From the NCBI GenBank assembly GCA_030549775.1, contig CM060181.1, forward strand, positions 55,475,201 through 55,539,200: 64,000 bases of DNA, read 5' to 3'. The first letter of the stretch is position 1; every line of letters begins with the position of its first letter. Source of the DNA: Tamarix chinensis (Eukaryota; Streptophyta; Magnoliopsida; Caryophyllales; Tamaricaceae). A program made the translations under genes and the position numbers. The notes beneath the pieces are model-generated. The model saw nothing but the letters and a program-made list of their open reading frames with translations. It had not been told where the DNA came from and ran no database searches. Positions 24,864-37,227 of the stretch are shown piece after piece.

Positions 24864-27800
24864 TCATCATCTCCCTCTTGAAAAGTGATCTCCTCATCTT
24901 CATACGGTGATTCATGGAGATATGGGAGCAAGTCTCCTACTTTAAATGAAGGGGGAAAATTCCCCATATCATGTGGAAGCTCAATCCAATAAGCACGGTT
25001 TTGCATTTTCTTAAGGATTTTGAAAGGACCATTGCTTTGGGTCATGAGTTAGTTTTTTTATTCGAGATGGGAATCTTTCTTTTCAAAGATGTAACCATAG
25101 TAGATCCGTCGACTCATAAACTTATTCTTTTCGGTTCTTATTATCCTTCTTTTGATTCATGTCATTAAATTTCTCAATTCTAAACTTAACTTGTTCATGC
25201 AATTTCTTGAATTCAGTGGCTTATTTATTTGCTTCAAAACTGGTTTGTGTCGAGATTGGCAGGGGAATGAGGTTGATGGGAGTAGTGGCGTTCACCTTAT
25301 ACACCACTTCAAAAGGTGAGTGCTTTGTGGCATATGTGGGAGAGCTGTTGTAGGCATACAATTAAATATCGGTCCCGATACGCAATATCGGCCGATATTT
25401 ATCGAATTTTGGGTCACCCGATACGCGAAATTGGCGATACGCGACGGATTTAGAATTTCACATATTTATCGGCGATATATCGGTTATCGACCGATATTTG
25501 CCGATATTCTACCGATATTTACCGATATTTGCCGATATTTACTGGTATTTACTAATATTTATTGTGAAAAAATAATAAAAAATCACCCCGCAACAACCGC
25601 GGCATATAAAATATCGTTCGTGATACTCCGATACCGCGACACCGCAACCGCAATCGCGACCGCGACCGCGATTTTATTGCTTGGTTGTAGGTGAATTCTG
25701 CATGAATCAACTTGATATCCCAATCTTTTAAGGACTTATGGACCAATTTCCTCAAAAGCATTGTAATCATGTGATTGCTGATTTCTATTTGATCATAAGT
25801 TTGTGGGTGGTAAGTGGTACTAAAGAGAAGTTGAGTACCGAGTATCCTCTACAAAGTCTTCTAGAAATAGCTAAGAAACTTGCTATCTCAATAAGAGATA
25901 ATTGTCTTTAAGATACACCAAACTATTTTCTTAAAGTAAAGATTGGCGATGTAAGAGGCATCATTCATCTTATAATATGGGATAAAATGAGTCATCTTAG
26001 TGAACTGGTTGATGACTACCATAATGGCTTTATGTTGCCTTTAAGTCTTAGGCAAATCCATGATGATGTCCATACTTACATGATCCCAAGGATGGTGTGG
26101 GATGGGCAAAGGTATATATAGTCCTTGGTGGAAGTGACTCTTTAGCCTTTGGCATTTCTAGCACTTGGCCATGAGGGATTGTACATCCCCCACCACTCAA
26201 GGCCAAAAGAAGTGCTCTTGGAGCACATCATATGTTTTGTTGATTCCAAAATGACCTACCTAACCTTTTCCGTGTAGTTCTCACTTGATCAATTCTTGGA
26301 TGGAGCACTTTAGGATGCATAGCTTGTTTCCCTTCAAGAGAAATCCATCCTGCACTAAGTATGGCCCTTGAGGATTGGCTTGATCCTCCATGTAGCTAGC
26401 AAAGTCTTCGTCCAATTTGTACTACTCTTTGAGACACCCAAACTCTAGGACTCTAGCCTCTAGTAATAACAACATATAATATCTCCTTGAGAGTGCAACC
26501 ACCATAACATTGGTCTTGTCACTCTTGTTCTTTTCTATAAATCAAAAGGATTATAGAAATTCTACCCACCTAGCATGCCTAGAGTTGTATTTATGTACCT
26601 TAGGGACATATGATCACTATGTAATACAAATTGTGATGGTCAAAGATAATGTGACCAACGATCTAAATCCCTAACTATGGAATAAAACTCCTTGTTATAG
26701 GTGTTATAATTGGACCTCAAGCCATTAAGCTTTTCACTGAAGAAAGCTACAGGCATTCCTTCTTGCAGCAAAACAACCCCAAGTCCAACTCCACTTGCAT
26801 CACATTTGACCTCGAACACTTTATCAAAGTTAGTTAGTCGTAAGATGGGAGCCTCACTTAACCTGCTTTTGATTAGGTTGAAAGCTTCTTGTGAGATTTG
26901 GTCTATTAAAAGAAACCCTTTTTAAGGCACTTGGTGAGAGGTGCTAGTAGTGTGTTAAATCTCTTTATGAACCTCCTATAGATAGATGCAAATTCATGAA
27001 AGGATCTAGCCTCAGTGATAGATGTGGGTGTAAGTTATGTTCTTATTACCTTCACCTTTGACCCCTCCATGAAAATTCCTTTTTTAGATACAACAAACCC
27101 TAGAAAGGTGAGTATTAGCACAAAGAAGTCACACTTTTCTAATTTACCTTACAATTTGTTGTTCCTAAGGGCTAGGAATACAAGTGTTAAGTGCCTTACA
27201 TGATCATCTCGACTAGAAAAGTATACAAGAATATCATCAAAATACACAACTAAAGTTTTTGAAATAAAGGGTCAAAGAATCTCGCCCATGAACCTCATGA
27301 AAGTACTTGGTATTGAAGGCTATCTTCCATTCGTCCTCTTTCTTCATTCAAATTTGGTAGTATCCACTCCTTAAATTAATTTTTTCAAAGATATTTGGTC
27401 CATGCAAACAATCCAACATGTTATCAAGCCTAGGTATAGGGTACTTATACTTAATAGTAATGTTGTTGATAGGTCTACTATCCACACACATATGCATTTT
27501 CCTATCCTTCTTGGGTTCCAAGAGAGCTAGAACTGCACAAGGGCTAAGAGATTCTCTTATTTAACCCTTTTGTAGCAATTCCTCAACTTGCCTTTGTAAC
27601 TCCATGGCTTCCTTAAGATTACACCTATAAGCCAATTTGTTTGGGAGTGTAGCATTAGGAATAAAATTGATTTGGTACTCTATACCCCTTATTGGAGGCA
27701 ATTCACTAGCTAAGTCATTTGGGAAACTATCCCCAAATTTTCCTAGTAGATGCTTGACCCGAGGGTCAAGTTCTTGCCTTTTCTCATTAGGCTCGAGTAG

Positions 27801-28404
27801 TAATAACAAATACAAGACCTTCCCTTTCCCTATGGCCCTTTCCAACCCTTTCTCATTAACAAACAAAGCCTTTTTTACACTTCTTATCCTCCCTAACAAG
27901 TGAGGATCGAATGCAAAGGGGTGTGAGTACAATATTTTTGCTAGCATAGATCAAGGTATAAGTGTTCTTCCTACCATCATATTTTACATCCCTATTAAAT
28001 TACCATGGTCTACCTAACAACAAATGACAACCATCCATGGGAATGACATCACAAACAACACTATCTTGATAGGCTTTTCATGTGGAGAATGGCATGATCG
28101 TTTGTCTAGTAACTTCAACTATTGAACTATTGTCAAGCCATTGTATGTTATATAGCTTGCCATGTATTTTGGTCAGCAAATTTATCTTCTCCACTAATGT
28201 GGTGGAAGCTACATTTGCACAACTACCCTTGTCCACAATGAGGGAGTATATTTTACCAAGTATGGTGCACTTGGTATGGAATATTTTCTCTCTTTTGGAT
28301 TCTTCGTCAATGGCCTCTCTAGTTTGCAACACTCTTCTCACCATTACAAACTCTCCTACATCTGGTGGTACTTCCTCCACTCTAGTTCTTCCCTCCATGG
28401 CCAT
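24848..28404 (-). pseudogene. Ty3/gypsy pol relic, interrupted by a hAT-like insertion
   Basis: In protein order: protease at 28404-28078, whose active-site triplet reads D-K-G in IVDKGSCANVAS instead of the usual D-S/T-G, so it would be inactive. The start of RT at 27947-27561 includes the conserved ELPPIRGIEYQINFIP segment. The catalytic YFDDILVY lies near 27215-27250. RNase H lies near 26830-26755 (KCDASGVGLG). The integrase core runs from about 26080 to 25700 and ends at AEFTYN, where the insertion sits; it resumes at about 25354 with SSPTYATKHSPFEVVYKVN. The C-terminal segment at 25045-24848 reads GPFKILKK. Stops and frameshifts occur throughout, though some frames exceed 100 codons. Confidence 0.85.
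25355..25683. mobile_element. 329-bp hAT-like non-autonomous element rich in CCGATATT
   Basis: Perfect 8-bp duplications GTTGTAGG flank it (25347-25354 and 25684-25691). Removing the insert and one copy restores the integrase reading from TYN to SSPTYATKHSPF. The ends form a weak terminal inverted repeat, CATACAATTAAAT against CAAGCAATAAAAT. Inside, CCGATATTT and its complement recur about ten times on the left, and CGCGACCGCGA-type motifs fill the right. The 8-bp duplication fits hAT transposases. It has no coding capacity. Confidence 0.82.
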
Positions 28405-28472
28405 TTAGCCCTCGGTATCATCCTCCTCTATCTCAGCCTCTTGTAGGTCTAGTAAGATCATGACCCATTTGT

Positions 28473-29451
28473 TTAGACATTTATGTTTAGTAATGTCCAA
28501 TTCTTTGGCCCTTGAAGTAACACACCTTTGGTTCTATTAGCCTCGCTCACATTTAACCTCCCTTTTCCCTTAACATCAAAGGTTTTGATATTAAGGTTAG
28601 CCTTTGGGGCGCCTTTAGGTGGGTAAATTTTCAGCCTCAACCCACCAACCCTCAAACTTCTCTTCTCCTTTTTGTGTTTCTCCACCTTGATGGCCAAGTG
28701 GAACAACTCATCCAAGGTATAATACTTGTAGAGCTTCACTTTTCTAGCAATGTCTCCCCGCAATCCTCCTATGAATTGAGACATGGTATGCTCCTCAAAC
28801 TCCTCCAAACCAAGCCTTATGATGAGTTTCAAACTCGCAAATGTATTCCTCCACACTTAAGGGCCCTTATCTTAATGAAGACATTTTGTTGTATAGATCT
28901 TGAGTATATGAAGGTTGCAAGAATCATTCCCACATCAACTTCTTCATTTTCACCCAACTCCTCACCTTAGATTTATCCTTCCTCCCACTAGTTTGCACCA
29001 TATTTTCCCACCATAAGGAAACATGTCCCTTTAGCTAAAAGAGTGCAAACTTAAAAGTCTTCTCATCGTCTAAAACCCTAACCTCAGACAACCAATTGCA
29101 TCTCATTTCCCACTCTAAAAACTCCTTTGAATTGTGAGATCCATCAAACTTCGGAACTTTCAACTTAACGTCGCTAAGATGCTTTCTTCTACCCATCCTC
29201 CTTTGAAAGGACCTAGGGGAATTGCTAGAAGATGAGCTATAATCAGTTGGCTCATCCCCTATACCATTAACCCTTTCCTCTCCTTGAGGTAATGAACTCC
29301 TTGCTCGACGAGGGTGGACATTAGGTACTAGTGACTCCAACATGCCCAACAGCCTCCTCGTATCCGTTTGCAAGGCTTCAATGATCCTATCACTCCTCAA
29401 GTTATGAGCCTCCTCAAGACTTAAACTCGTTGAAACTGGTTGATTTTCCAT
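28473..29451 (-). pseudogene. Ty3/gypsy gag relic, minus strand
   Basis: The N-terminal frame (29451-29035, 138 codons) begins MENQPVSTSLSLEE, has a Ser-rich stretch and then the capsid segment VKLKVPKFDGSHNSKEFLEW typical of plant gypsy gag. A frameshift follows. The second frame (28856-28473) continues with MSQFIGGLRGDIARKVKL and LDELFHLAIKVEKH, which correspond to the capsid C-terminal part. The zinc knuckle is no longer readable at the end. It lies directly downstream of the primer-binding site and upstream of protease, the standard place for gag. Confidence 0.82.
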
Positions 29452-29650
29452 GGCTTAATCTTAGACTACACACAACAGGTTTGCTTCATCTAAGAGGAAT
29501 GCAAGAGGAATAAGGTGGTTTAAAGGTTTGATTTTTGTGGATAAAAATGGATCAAGAAAAGAAATTTTTTTATGGATGATCGAAATGGTTAAGAATCAAA
29601 GAAGAGTCAACAATAAAGAAAAAGAAATGAGACCCCAAATTTACCAACGT

Positions 29651-29666
29651 TGAGCTTTGATATCAA
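29651..29666 (-). other. Primer-binding site of the minus-strand gypsy element
   Basis: The minus strand reads TTGATATCAAAGCTCA, two changes from the usual TTGGTATCAGAGC. It lies 2-3 bases inside the 5' LTR end. Confidence 0.65.
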
Positions 29667-29668
29667 TT

Positions 29669-30674
29669 TGATGCATGATGCTAAACAAATGGAACCAAGC
29701 TAAGTACTAGTGTTTAAAGTGAGGAAGAACTTTCAACAAAATCAAAAAACATAATGGAGATGAGGAAGAATTTAAAGAGAAACTTAGTTTTGAGACCTTC
29801 AAACCTAAGTACTTGCATTAACCAACTAAGGTTACAATACTTAGCATAAATAGTGCAAAATTTTCTGACAAACTCAAGCACTCCACAACCTTGTGAGTGT
29901 CGAATAATCAGGGTTTTTTTTAATCAAGAGTAGTCTTCCCTTTTTTGCAGTCTCTTTTCCCTTTTAATAGGTAAGAGTTGACTATTAAGGGTTATAATAC
30001 AAGTTGCTAACTATGTAGGCTTGTTTAGTACACCCTCATCCTTGGTTGATCCTACTTATGTTGACTAAAATTAACAACTCTAATCAGCTAATGCTGATTG
30101 TGTGTCAAAATCCTAGTAGCTATTCATCACTAGATGACTATCAATAAAACCTATGACAATGCTTAGGAAACATAGATTACATATTAGGAAAATTAAACAT
30201 CACACTTTAACCAAGTTTAGCTAATAAAGGAGATAAGAAAAGGTTTCAACTTACTCAATTGATGGCTACTTGTTTCTACTGATTGGGATGGTTACTTCTC
30301 CACAAATTAAGCCAGCTTTGGAGGGCCTTGAACTTCCCATAATCACCTTCCTGATGCCACTAATTCTTACACAAAATATGGGTGGCAAATTATGCCTTGA
30401 TTCGGCCAAAATGAGTAGAGCGTGGAGGTGGATAAGGTGGTGGTTGAATAAAAGTGGAGTCATATTGTAGCTGGTTGAGGGTGGGATTTTGTGGAGCCAT
30501 GCATCCACTAGATGGAGCCATATTTATGTAGGGTGGTGGAGCTTGCATGGCTTGCATGGCTTCTAGATAATCTAGTTACTTACTAACCCAAATAAGAAGA
30601 ATTTTGAAGTCTTCAATTTTGGAAAAATTAATAAGTAGCTTATCTTTAGTTTGGATTGCTTGAGATGCTCTGCA
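29669..30674 (-). repeat. 5' LTR of the minus-strand gypsy element
   Basis: About 1006 bases, starting TGCAGAGCATCTC at 30674 and ending GCATCA at 29669 on the minus strand. The first 380 bases align with the 3' LTR at 24863-24479. Confidence 0.78.
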
Positions 30675-31315
30675 TCATTCCCCTAACTAACTTCTTGTTA
30701 TTTTAAACGAGGTTGTGATGATCTATTATGTACATAGTGAGTAGATAGTCTTGTGTAAGTAAATTATGACCATATTTGATGATGTATGCATGCATGCAGG
30801 AAGAATTAAGAGAGTAGTTTGGCTTACAAAGTTCTATCTTTTGATAGTGTTTCGATTTCAATGGGTTTTAAATAGAGTGGAATTATTTAATTTACTGATA
30901 TGTCGTTAACTACTTTCGGTGTTATTATTTCACCTTTTTATGGTGCCCTATTATATGTGGAATTTTTTTATATTTAAATTTTAAGCTTTAACCTTGACAT
31001 CTAGTGTAAGTGGAACAATAGTGTCTACTTGCACTAGATGTGACACTAATATCCTCATTTATATTCAACTTCCGCAATATTTTGTAAGTATTGTATTTTT
31101 TGAAAGTAGGAGTGTTACGCTAATATGGTATTATAATAAAATGAGAAAGAACATAGGCTTTTTTGTTGTTATATAGGTTGCATATTTTTATTTATATAAA
31201 ATTTTATTAATAAGATAGTTTATTAATATCTATATATGAATTTATATAAGATAAAATACTATCTTTGTGGATAAAATTTTACTTTAGTTTGTATTAAGTT
31301 TAAAATTATGTCTAG
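30675..31315. other. A+T-rich spacer, nothing recognised
   Basis: No supported gene or repeat pair was seen in this stretch. Confidence 0.3.
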
Positions 31316-31604
31316 GTATGGATTGAATTCGTATCGGTTGATTTTTGGTTGGGTAAGTTCGAGTTAGATTATTATCGGATTTTTATCCGAGTATGGGTTA
31401 GGTTCAAGTCGAGTTTATTTGAGTTAGTTTATTTGAGTTTGGGTTATTCTAGATATGGTCACTATCAGATTAATTAAAGTTCGGATTATTTTAGGTTTTT
31501 GGGTAGAGATAGGACTTAATTTTTTTGGTCTAGATCGGATTTTAGGTAGGGTTATTTGGTTCAGGTTAGTCGGATTGGGTCAACTTTGTCAAGTCTACCT
31601 ATTA
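31316..31604. mobile_element. GGGT-rich hAT-like MITE relic
   Basis: A degenerate series of GGGTT, GGATTTT, GAGTT and TTCAGGTT motifs similar in style to the block at 17568-17845. It ends TTTGTCAAGTCTA, whose reverse complement TAGACTTGACAAA resembles the left end of that other block. The left boundary near TCTAGGTATGG is approximate and no target duplication was found. Confidence 0.4.
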
Positions 31605-31705
31605 TGATATATTATGGAAATGTAAAAATGCACAAAGGTATATTTGTAATCTCTTGCTAGCTCTTAAAGGTGGATTGCTAGCTAGTAATACACAATTTTT
31701 TTAAT

Positions 31706-32173
31706 ATGGATCGAACAAATCCGCTGTGCAAAGAGGCTGATGAAAGTAACGAGCAGCTGTTCTTTATATGTAAATCCTTCTTAATGGAATGCAAATGCAA
31801 ATATAATGAGACGGAGACAACGATGGAGCCAGCCAAGTATCATATATGTGTGCGCATTATGTGTGGCTATTGTATTAGCTTTGTACTGGCTTTATCACAG
31901 CCACACTTCGGCATGCGTATATGGCCATGTTCAGCTTGTAGTTTACAGGTAAAATTTTCTAAGCGATTTCAGGATGATAATGCAATTTTATTTTATTTTG
32001 TTGATAAGTAAAATTTTATTTATCCGAGCAACATCATCACAAGCCACTAACCCATCTTCTATAAAGAGTTTGAAATGGTCGTTATTTTCTTGCCTAGGCG
32101 AACCTGATAAAATATACGTCATAAGAACTTTATTACGACAGTCACATGTACAAAGAAAATGAATATAATGCAC
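31706..32173. pseudogene. Possible LINE/retroposon remnants
   Basis: The plus-strand frame 31706-32011 (101 codons) contains LCKEADESNEQLFFICKSF, which recalls the zinc-binding domain at the end of plant LINE reverse transcriptases (C-x-x-C, then LFF-x-C), here lacking the first Cys. From 32173 to 31988 the minus strand ends in a VARINKILLINKI-type segment followed by A-rich sequence, resembling a poly(A)-ended retroposon tail. Both are weak and lie on opposite strands, so they may be independent fragments. Confidence 0.3.
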
Positions 32174-33972
32174 CTTAATGCCAGTAACTTAGTAATTTCA
32201 ATTGAGATGAACATGTACATAGAAAACGAAATATTGCATGTTCCCCTCGTCGAATCAACTTGCTTGCCTACTCTTTAATGCTGAAGTTACTCAGTTTGAT
32301 GGTTCTTCATGAAGATGGACAAAGATCAACAACTATTACTCTCCTTGTTTGTCACTTTTAGTTTGGGCATACTAATTAAGAAATAATAAGTTTATAGAAA
32401 TAAAATGTCTAAGATGACTAATATATCTTCACATATATATACTCTTGACAATTTGATTAATTAATGAATGAGATAATATATGGTATATTAGGAAAGATGA
32501 TATATAATTCATATGCGTTTTTATAATATGACATATATTTTGAAATAAATTGATAAAAAAAATTTATATTGTGAATCGAATGGAGTAATATTATATTACC
32601 ATAAGTTACTCGTCTATAACTAAAAATAATTTGCATCACATTATTTCAAAGTTTGAGTGTGAATAATTGTTTTTACCTTAGCTAGCATTAATGCCTCCTA
32701 CTCTAATTTTATATCCTTATATTGATTGTGATTTTCTAATTAATACTCTTAACTTTATTAGTAATTGCCAACAAAAATGGATGGGCAAAATGGATAATAA
32801 AATATTTAATTGCCTATATTTTTGTATATTGTAAAATAAACGGAGTAATTAATGATTATAATAATGATTTTAATAGTAATTTTACATATATAACTAAACA
32901 ATTACATAAACCCTCTTCATTATATCATGAATCTGGAAGATAAATGAGCACAAAATAACAAATTTTAATTAGTAATTCATGAGAAAATTTAAACATACGA
33001 TTAGAAATCTGCTTGTGCTAGCTGTGTTGGTTCAAACTTAAAAGAAACTTCTTTTTTTAATCAATAGGGCATCCGATGGGGTAATGCCACGTTATTTTTT
33101 AAACCCCTAATTTAATTAGTATTTGCATTATGTGTAAACAAAAGTATATCATTTTAAATGATTTATTACATCTTTTAAAAATTTATAAACCATGTTTACA
33201 TTTTTGAAACATTTCGTTCACACCATCTTGTCTTTCCTTATTTTTTGGAGTCTCATAAGATTTTTAAGTCTCTTTTGACTATTAAACTTCTTCCAAGCTA
33301 TTCTAATTTGTTCAGATTTGGATTCCTTAGCTTTTTTTTTATTCTAACCTTTTTCAAAATTTTGAACGAAGACACCAATGAAAAAGTATTATTCACTGCT
33401 CATTTTATCCTTATTCACCTAAAACATCCTTTTTAGCTATCTAAAATCTATAAAACTTTGGAAATTGTTATATTTAATGTTATTGAGCATAACATGATTT
33501 AAAAATCTTATATAATTATTTTTACCATTTTTTTATTTAATTAGATATTTGCTAACAAAATAAGTCACAAAATCGCATTTCTCTTCTTCAAAATCTTATC
33601 TAAAATTTACCAAACCAATGCTACCCATTTATCAAACTTTATTAAAGCAAGGTGAAGGGCCCTTGTGCCTCTCAACTAGATCATATCAGCTACCATTGAA
33701 GTGACCAAATCGGCTTTGAATTCTAACTACCTTTTCCACAAAATATCTACCCTAAACTATTTATTCTTCCAACCTTATTGCCACCTAATTTATTCTTGCA
33801 TATTTCATCCAAGCTCTCCCCAAAATATTCATCTTCTTCCTCTTTATCCCCTCCTCATTTTTATGGCCTTTTGGGTCCTTTTTCTTCCATTTTTATTTCC
33901 TCAACCTTCTTTTGTTCTTGTTAGTTGATTAATTTTACTTCTTGTAGGTTTTTGTGTATAGTATCAAGAAGA
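32174..33972. other. A+T-rich spacer; pyrimidine-rich near its right end
   Basis: No gene is supported. The last 300 bases (about 33650-33950) are C+T-rich with short open frames and resemble the downstream part of an LTR that was interrupted by solo LTR A. That reading is inference. Confidence 0.3.
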
Positions 33973-34709
33973 GGTATTATAACACCCCAAAATTTACTAT
34001 TATATTTTTCCACAATTTTCTAGATATAAAAACCGTAAATTTTGGGGATGCTACCGCCACACTTAGTACTAGACCAGTTCACTCCTACTGTTCCAATACC
34101 AAGTGCTAAGGCTAAGAAAATATTTACATCAAACCATAATAATACATAAATCAAGGTTTCAAAAAAAACAATAATCAGAGTATGCATGAATTATTACATA
34201 ACCGAAAAATGAGAGAGAGTTTCTTAAAGTAGAAAGATGTCCATGACATTAAAACTGTTTCAGGAACTCATAACATAGTGAAAAGGTAATAAGGATAATA
34301 ATACATATGAAAGGGAAATCGGCCACACCACTCTGAAGGTTAATCTAGCTCATAATAAACTCTCGCCCATGCTTGATGCCCCATAAACATCAATATCATC
34401 AAAGAAGGCATCTCCAACCTATAACACTTCAGATGGGCCTCCTACTTGTGGGAATGAGCAACACTCATGAAAAGGGTGATTAGTACGCTACGTATTGAGT
34501 AAGGTAACCCTGCACTAAGGCCAACATACAAAATTCACACAAACAATGTATAATAATAAGAGAGCATAGAGTCCACCATAATATCACAAAGGCAAATAAA
34601 TGCTCAAGTGAAAATGCCAAGATCCAATATAGTCCAAATTAATTACTTCATCAATCCTTTATCAAATTTATTTTTACACCATGCTCTTTATCAAGTCCAT
34701 ACGAGTATG

Positions 34710-35060
34710 AAAACCCCACTATTTTAGATAATGGATTGGTCTCCAGGGCACTTCGGCTCCTGATCACTATTTTAGCCGGTGGATTGGTTACTTAGGGTAC
34801 ATGCCCTACCACTATTATATGCTGGTGGATCGGTCTGGCCCCTTTCTCGCACGGTGTTCCACTGTAAGTAATTAGTGTATTTTTCATATCTTAGCAAACT
34901 GTAGGGTTTAGTTTATTAAGCTCGGGATCCCCCACTATTTTAGCGAGTGGATAGGTCACTAGAGTAACGCACCCTACCACTATTATACATCAGTAGATCA
35001 GTCTCCAAGATACTGTAGTACCTGGCCAATATTATGCTGATGGATCGGTCTGGACCCGGC
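34710..35060 (+). repeat. Hairpin module array in solo LTR A
   Basis: Six degenerate modules of the type CCACTATTATAGCCGGTGGATCGGTC. In each, CCAC(TA) pairs with (TA)GTGG. Between modules three and four lies AAGCTCGGGATCCCC. Confidence 0.8.
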
Positions 35061-35849
35061 TCAATACTCTTCCACTTTACATGATTAATGTCTTACATAT
35101 CTTATTTAGAAATTTAAACACTAGACATGCATGGCTAACTTCCTTTACGCTTATTTCCCCCAAAAGAACCCGTCTCACTCATAGGCTCATAAAGCCCTAA
35201 TTTAGCTCATCATTCTTCCCCTTTTACCAAACTTACATTAGAGTCCATAACTCCACGTGTGGACCCAAGCCCACTACTTTTTCACCACCTACCCATTTAC
35301 TTCTTTAGTAACACACTTTACTTCACCAAACACACACCCAACCACATACACCTCAAATACCATACTAAACCCTAACCACCATACAAAACCCTAGATCTAT
35401 CTACTATAAACCTTTATATTATCCCACATACTATTTTTCATACAACACATTCAAATGCCCAAACAACCCTTTCATCACCTTTATCACACCTCAAAATAAC
35501 TATTCATACGTAAAGTTTATCCCCATGCAAACGTGCGAACTTTTTCATGCAAAATCTTATGCTCACCCGTGAAAGCCTAAATTTCCATGCAAACCCTAAC
35601 TCTATGCAAAACCCTAACTCCACATTATTACACTTCTCAACATTATATTACCAAACCTATCATGCTTGTCTCATGGCCACACTATATCACAATAAAAACA
35701 TAACTTTTCATACTTTACACATGCCATAAAATATCGTAGAAACGTACCTTAACTTCACGTCATACTGCACATATAATAGTTATAAAAATACACATAAAAT
35801 ACACACAAACGGCATTAGATACACCCTTACCTAAAATGTCACCGGTCTT

Positions 35850-35861
35850 GGAGCATGCTCC
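35850..35861. promoter_or_regulatory. 12-bp palindrome GGAGCATGCTCC (LTR A)
   Basis: A perfect palindrome kept at the same relative place in LTR B (41958-41969), and with one change in LTR D (60307-60318). It is followed in all three by CTAYGCCTCYTTAG. Conservation suggests a regulatory or structural role, not shown. Confidence 0.5.
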
Positions 35862-36114
35862 TATGCCTCTTTAGGGCTTTGACTGGTCTCACCTATTATG
35901 AGGGAAAACTAGAATTAGATTCCCTTCTTCTAAAAATACTATTATTTACGAACTTATCCTAAGACTAGGATTTTTAATAAAATAATACTATAATAATAAT
36001 AACTGTAGAAAATAATACTAAAAATACTAGTAATAATATTAATATGATTCAAAACGGATGGTGAGATAAGGGCTTCAACCCTTCACCAAAATAATGCTAA
36101 TAATATCATTAGGG

Positions 36115-36119
<5 letters not shown>

Positions 36120-36145
<26 letters not shown>

Positions 36146-36257
36146 GACTTAATCCGAAAGTAATATAAGGCAGGGTTTTCAACTCTACCCTTAAAAAGTA
36201 AAAGTACCATTAGTAATAATAATAATAATATTACACATATCATTTATAATAATATTA

Positions 36258-36297
<40 letters not shown>

Positions 36298-36460
36298 TGC
36301 TAAAAATAGTAATAATAATAATATTATTATTAATAGAAATAATAGTAATTGAATTATTTAAATAAAATAGGGTTTCGGCCCTATAAATAGATAATAGATA
36401 ATAGCAGTAGCAGCAGCGCAACAACAACAACAACAGCAGGAGTAGTAGTAGTAGTAGTAG
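36120..36460 (+). repeat. (AAT)n and related triplet tracts in LTR A
   Basis: Several AAT runs (36117-36143 and 36215-36297), followed by GCA, AAC and GTA runs up to about 36465. Similar mixed triplet tracts occupy the same place in LTRs B and D. Confidence 0.85.
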
Positions 36461-37218
36461 TAGTACTAATAACCTAAATAATTCCTATAAACTCTCGACC
36501 CTGCCAAGAAATAATAACATTAATTTTGAACCAAATATCAATAAAGGTTAAAAATTGAAATAAAATAGGGTAAGCTTAAATAAATAGGGGAGAAGGGCTA
36601 AGAGGGTCTAGGGTTTAACCTTTGGTTGGTGGAGATGAATGGCACCGTTGATGGCAGCGGTGGCCAAAAAAGAGGATAATAAAGGATAAAGTTGAGGTTT
36701 GAGAAGAAGAGGTGGAGAATAAGGGTGGAGGTTGAGGTGTTGGTGGTAGTCTAGAATGAGAGGAGTAAAGTGAGGCTGGTGGCGCAGCAAGTGGTGGTGG
36801 CGCACAGTAGTAGAGGTGGCATCCGAAATGAAGAAAAGAAGAAAGAATTGGAAGAGAAGGAGAAAAGAGAAAAGAATGGTAGGGAGAGGTGGAGGAAGAT
36901 TGGTAGCAATTTTTGGGTCGTGCAGAAGGTAGTGATAGCGGCGGATGTGGTGGTGGACGGTGGCGAGAAGGGTTGCAGGTATAAAATTTTGGATGGTCGA
37001 GTAGGGAACTTTGCACGGTTGTGGTGGATCGTGCAAGAAGAATTGAGGGAGATGGGTGGCTCAGTTAGTTAGAGGGCAGTGAAAGGAAGACTTAGGCAGG
37101 CAGAGCAGGCGGTGTAGTTGGCTAACGGTGGAGGAAAGATCGTCTGAAGTCGTGGTGGTGCGCAAGGTAGGTTATTAGGGTTGCGGGGAAAAAGTTTCAA
37201 AATCAACCAAACAAGGGG

Positions 37219-37227
37219 TATTTATAG
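37219..37227 (+). promoter_or_regulatory. Likely LTR A TATA box
   Basis: TATTTATAG after GGGG, 896 bases before the LTR end. The same motif lies 844 bases from the end of LTR B and 830 from the end of D, consistent with an LTR promoter with R and U5 downstream. Confidence 0.55.

Larger units (their letters stand above)
24479..30674 (-). mobile_element. Decayed Ty3/gypsy LTR retrotransposon, minus strand
   Basis: It is read right to left: 5' LTR 30674-29669, primer-binding site, gag, protease, RT, RNase H, integrase, purine tract and a 3' LTR truncated at 24479. Its LTR start (TGCAGAGCATCTCAAGC) resembles that of the element at 1126-7845 (TGCTGAAGCATCTCAAGC), and the two polyproteins are alike, so both belong to related lineages. 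Reading frames are longer here than in the left element, which suggests less decay. The integrase is split by a hAT-like insertion at 25355-25683. Confidence 0.88.

Noticed and set aside
27637..27903. Plus-strand frame of 88 codons, and a similar one at 28082-28408
   Set aside because: Shadows of the minus-strand gypsy RT and protease frames.
33245..33928. Short plus-strand frames rich in Phe, Leu and Ser
   Set aside because: Pyrimidine-rich sequence without recognisable domain or splice context.
34710..35060. CRISPR-like array
   Set aside because: The modules are degenerate, the spacing is irregular, spacers are not unique and the context is a plant LTR with target duplications.
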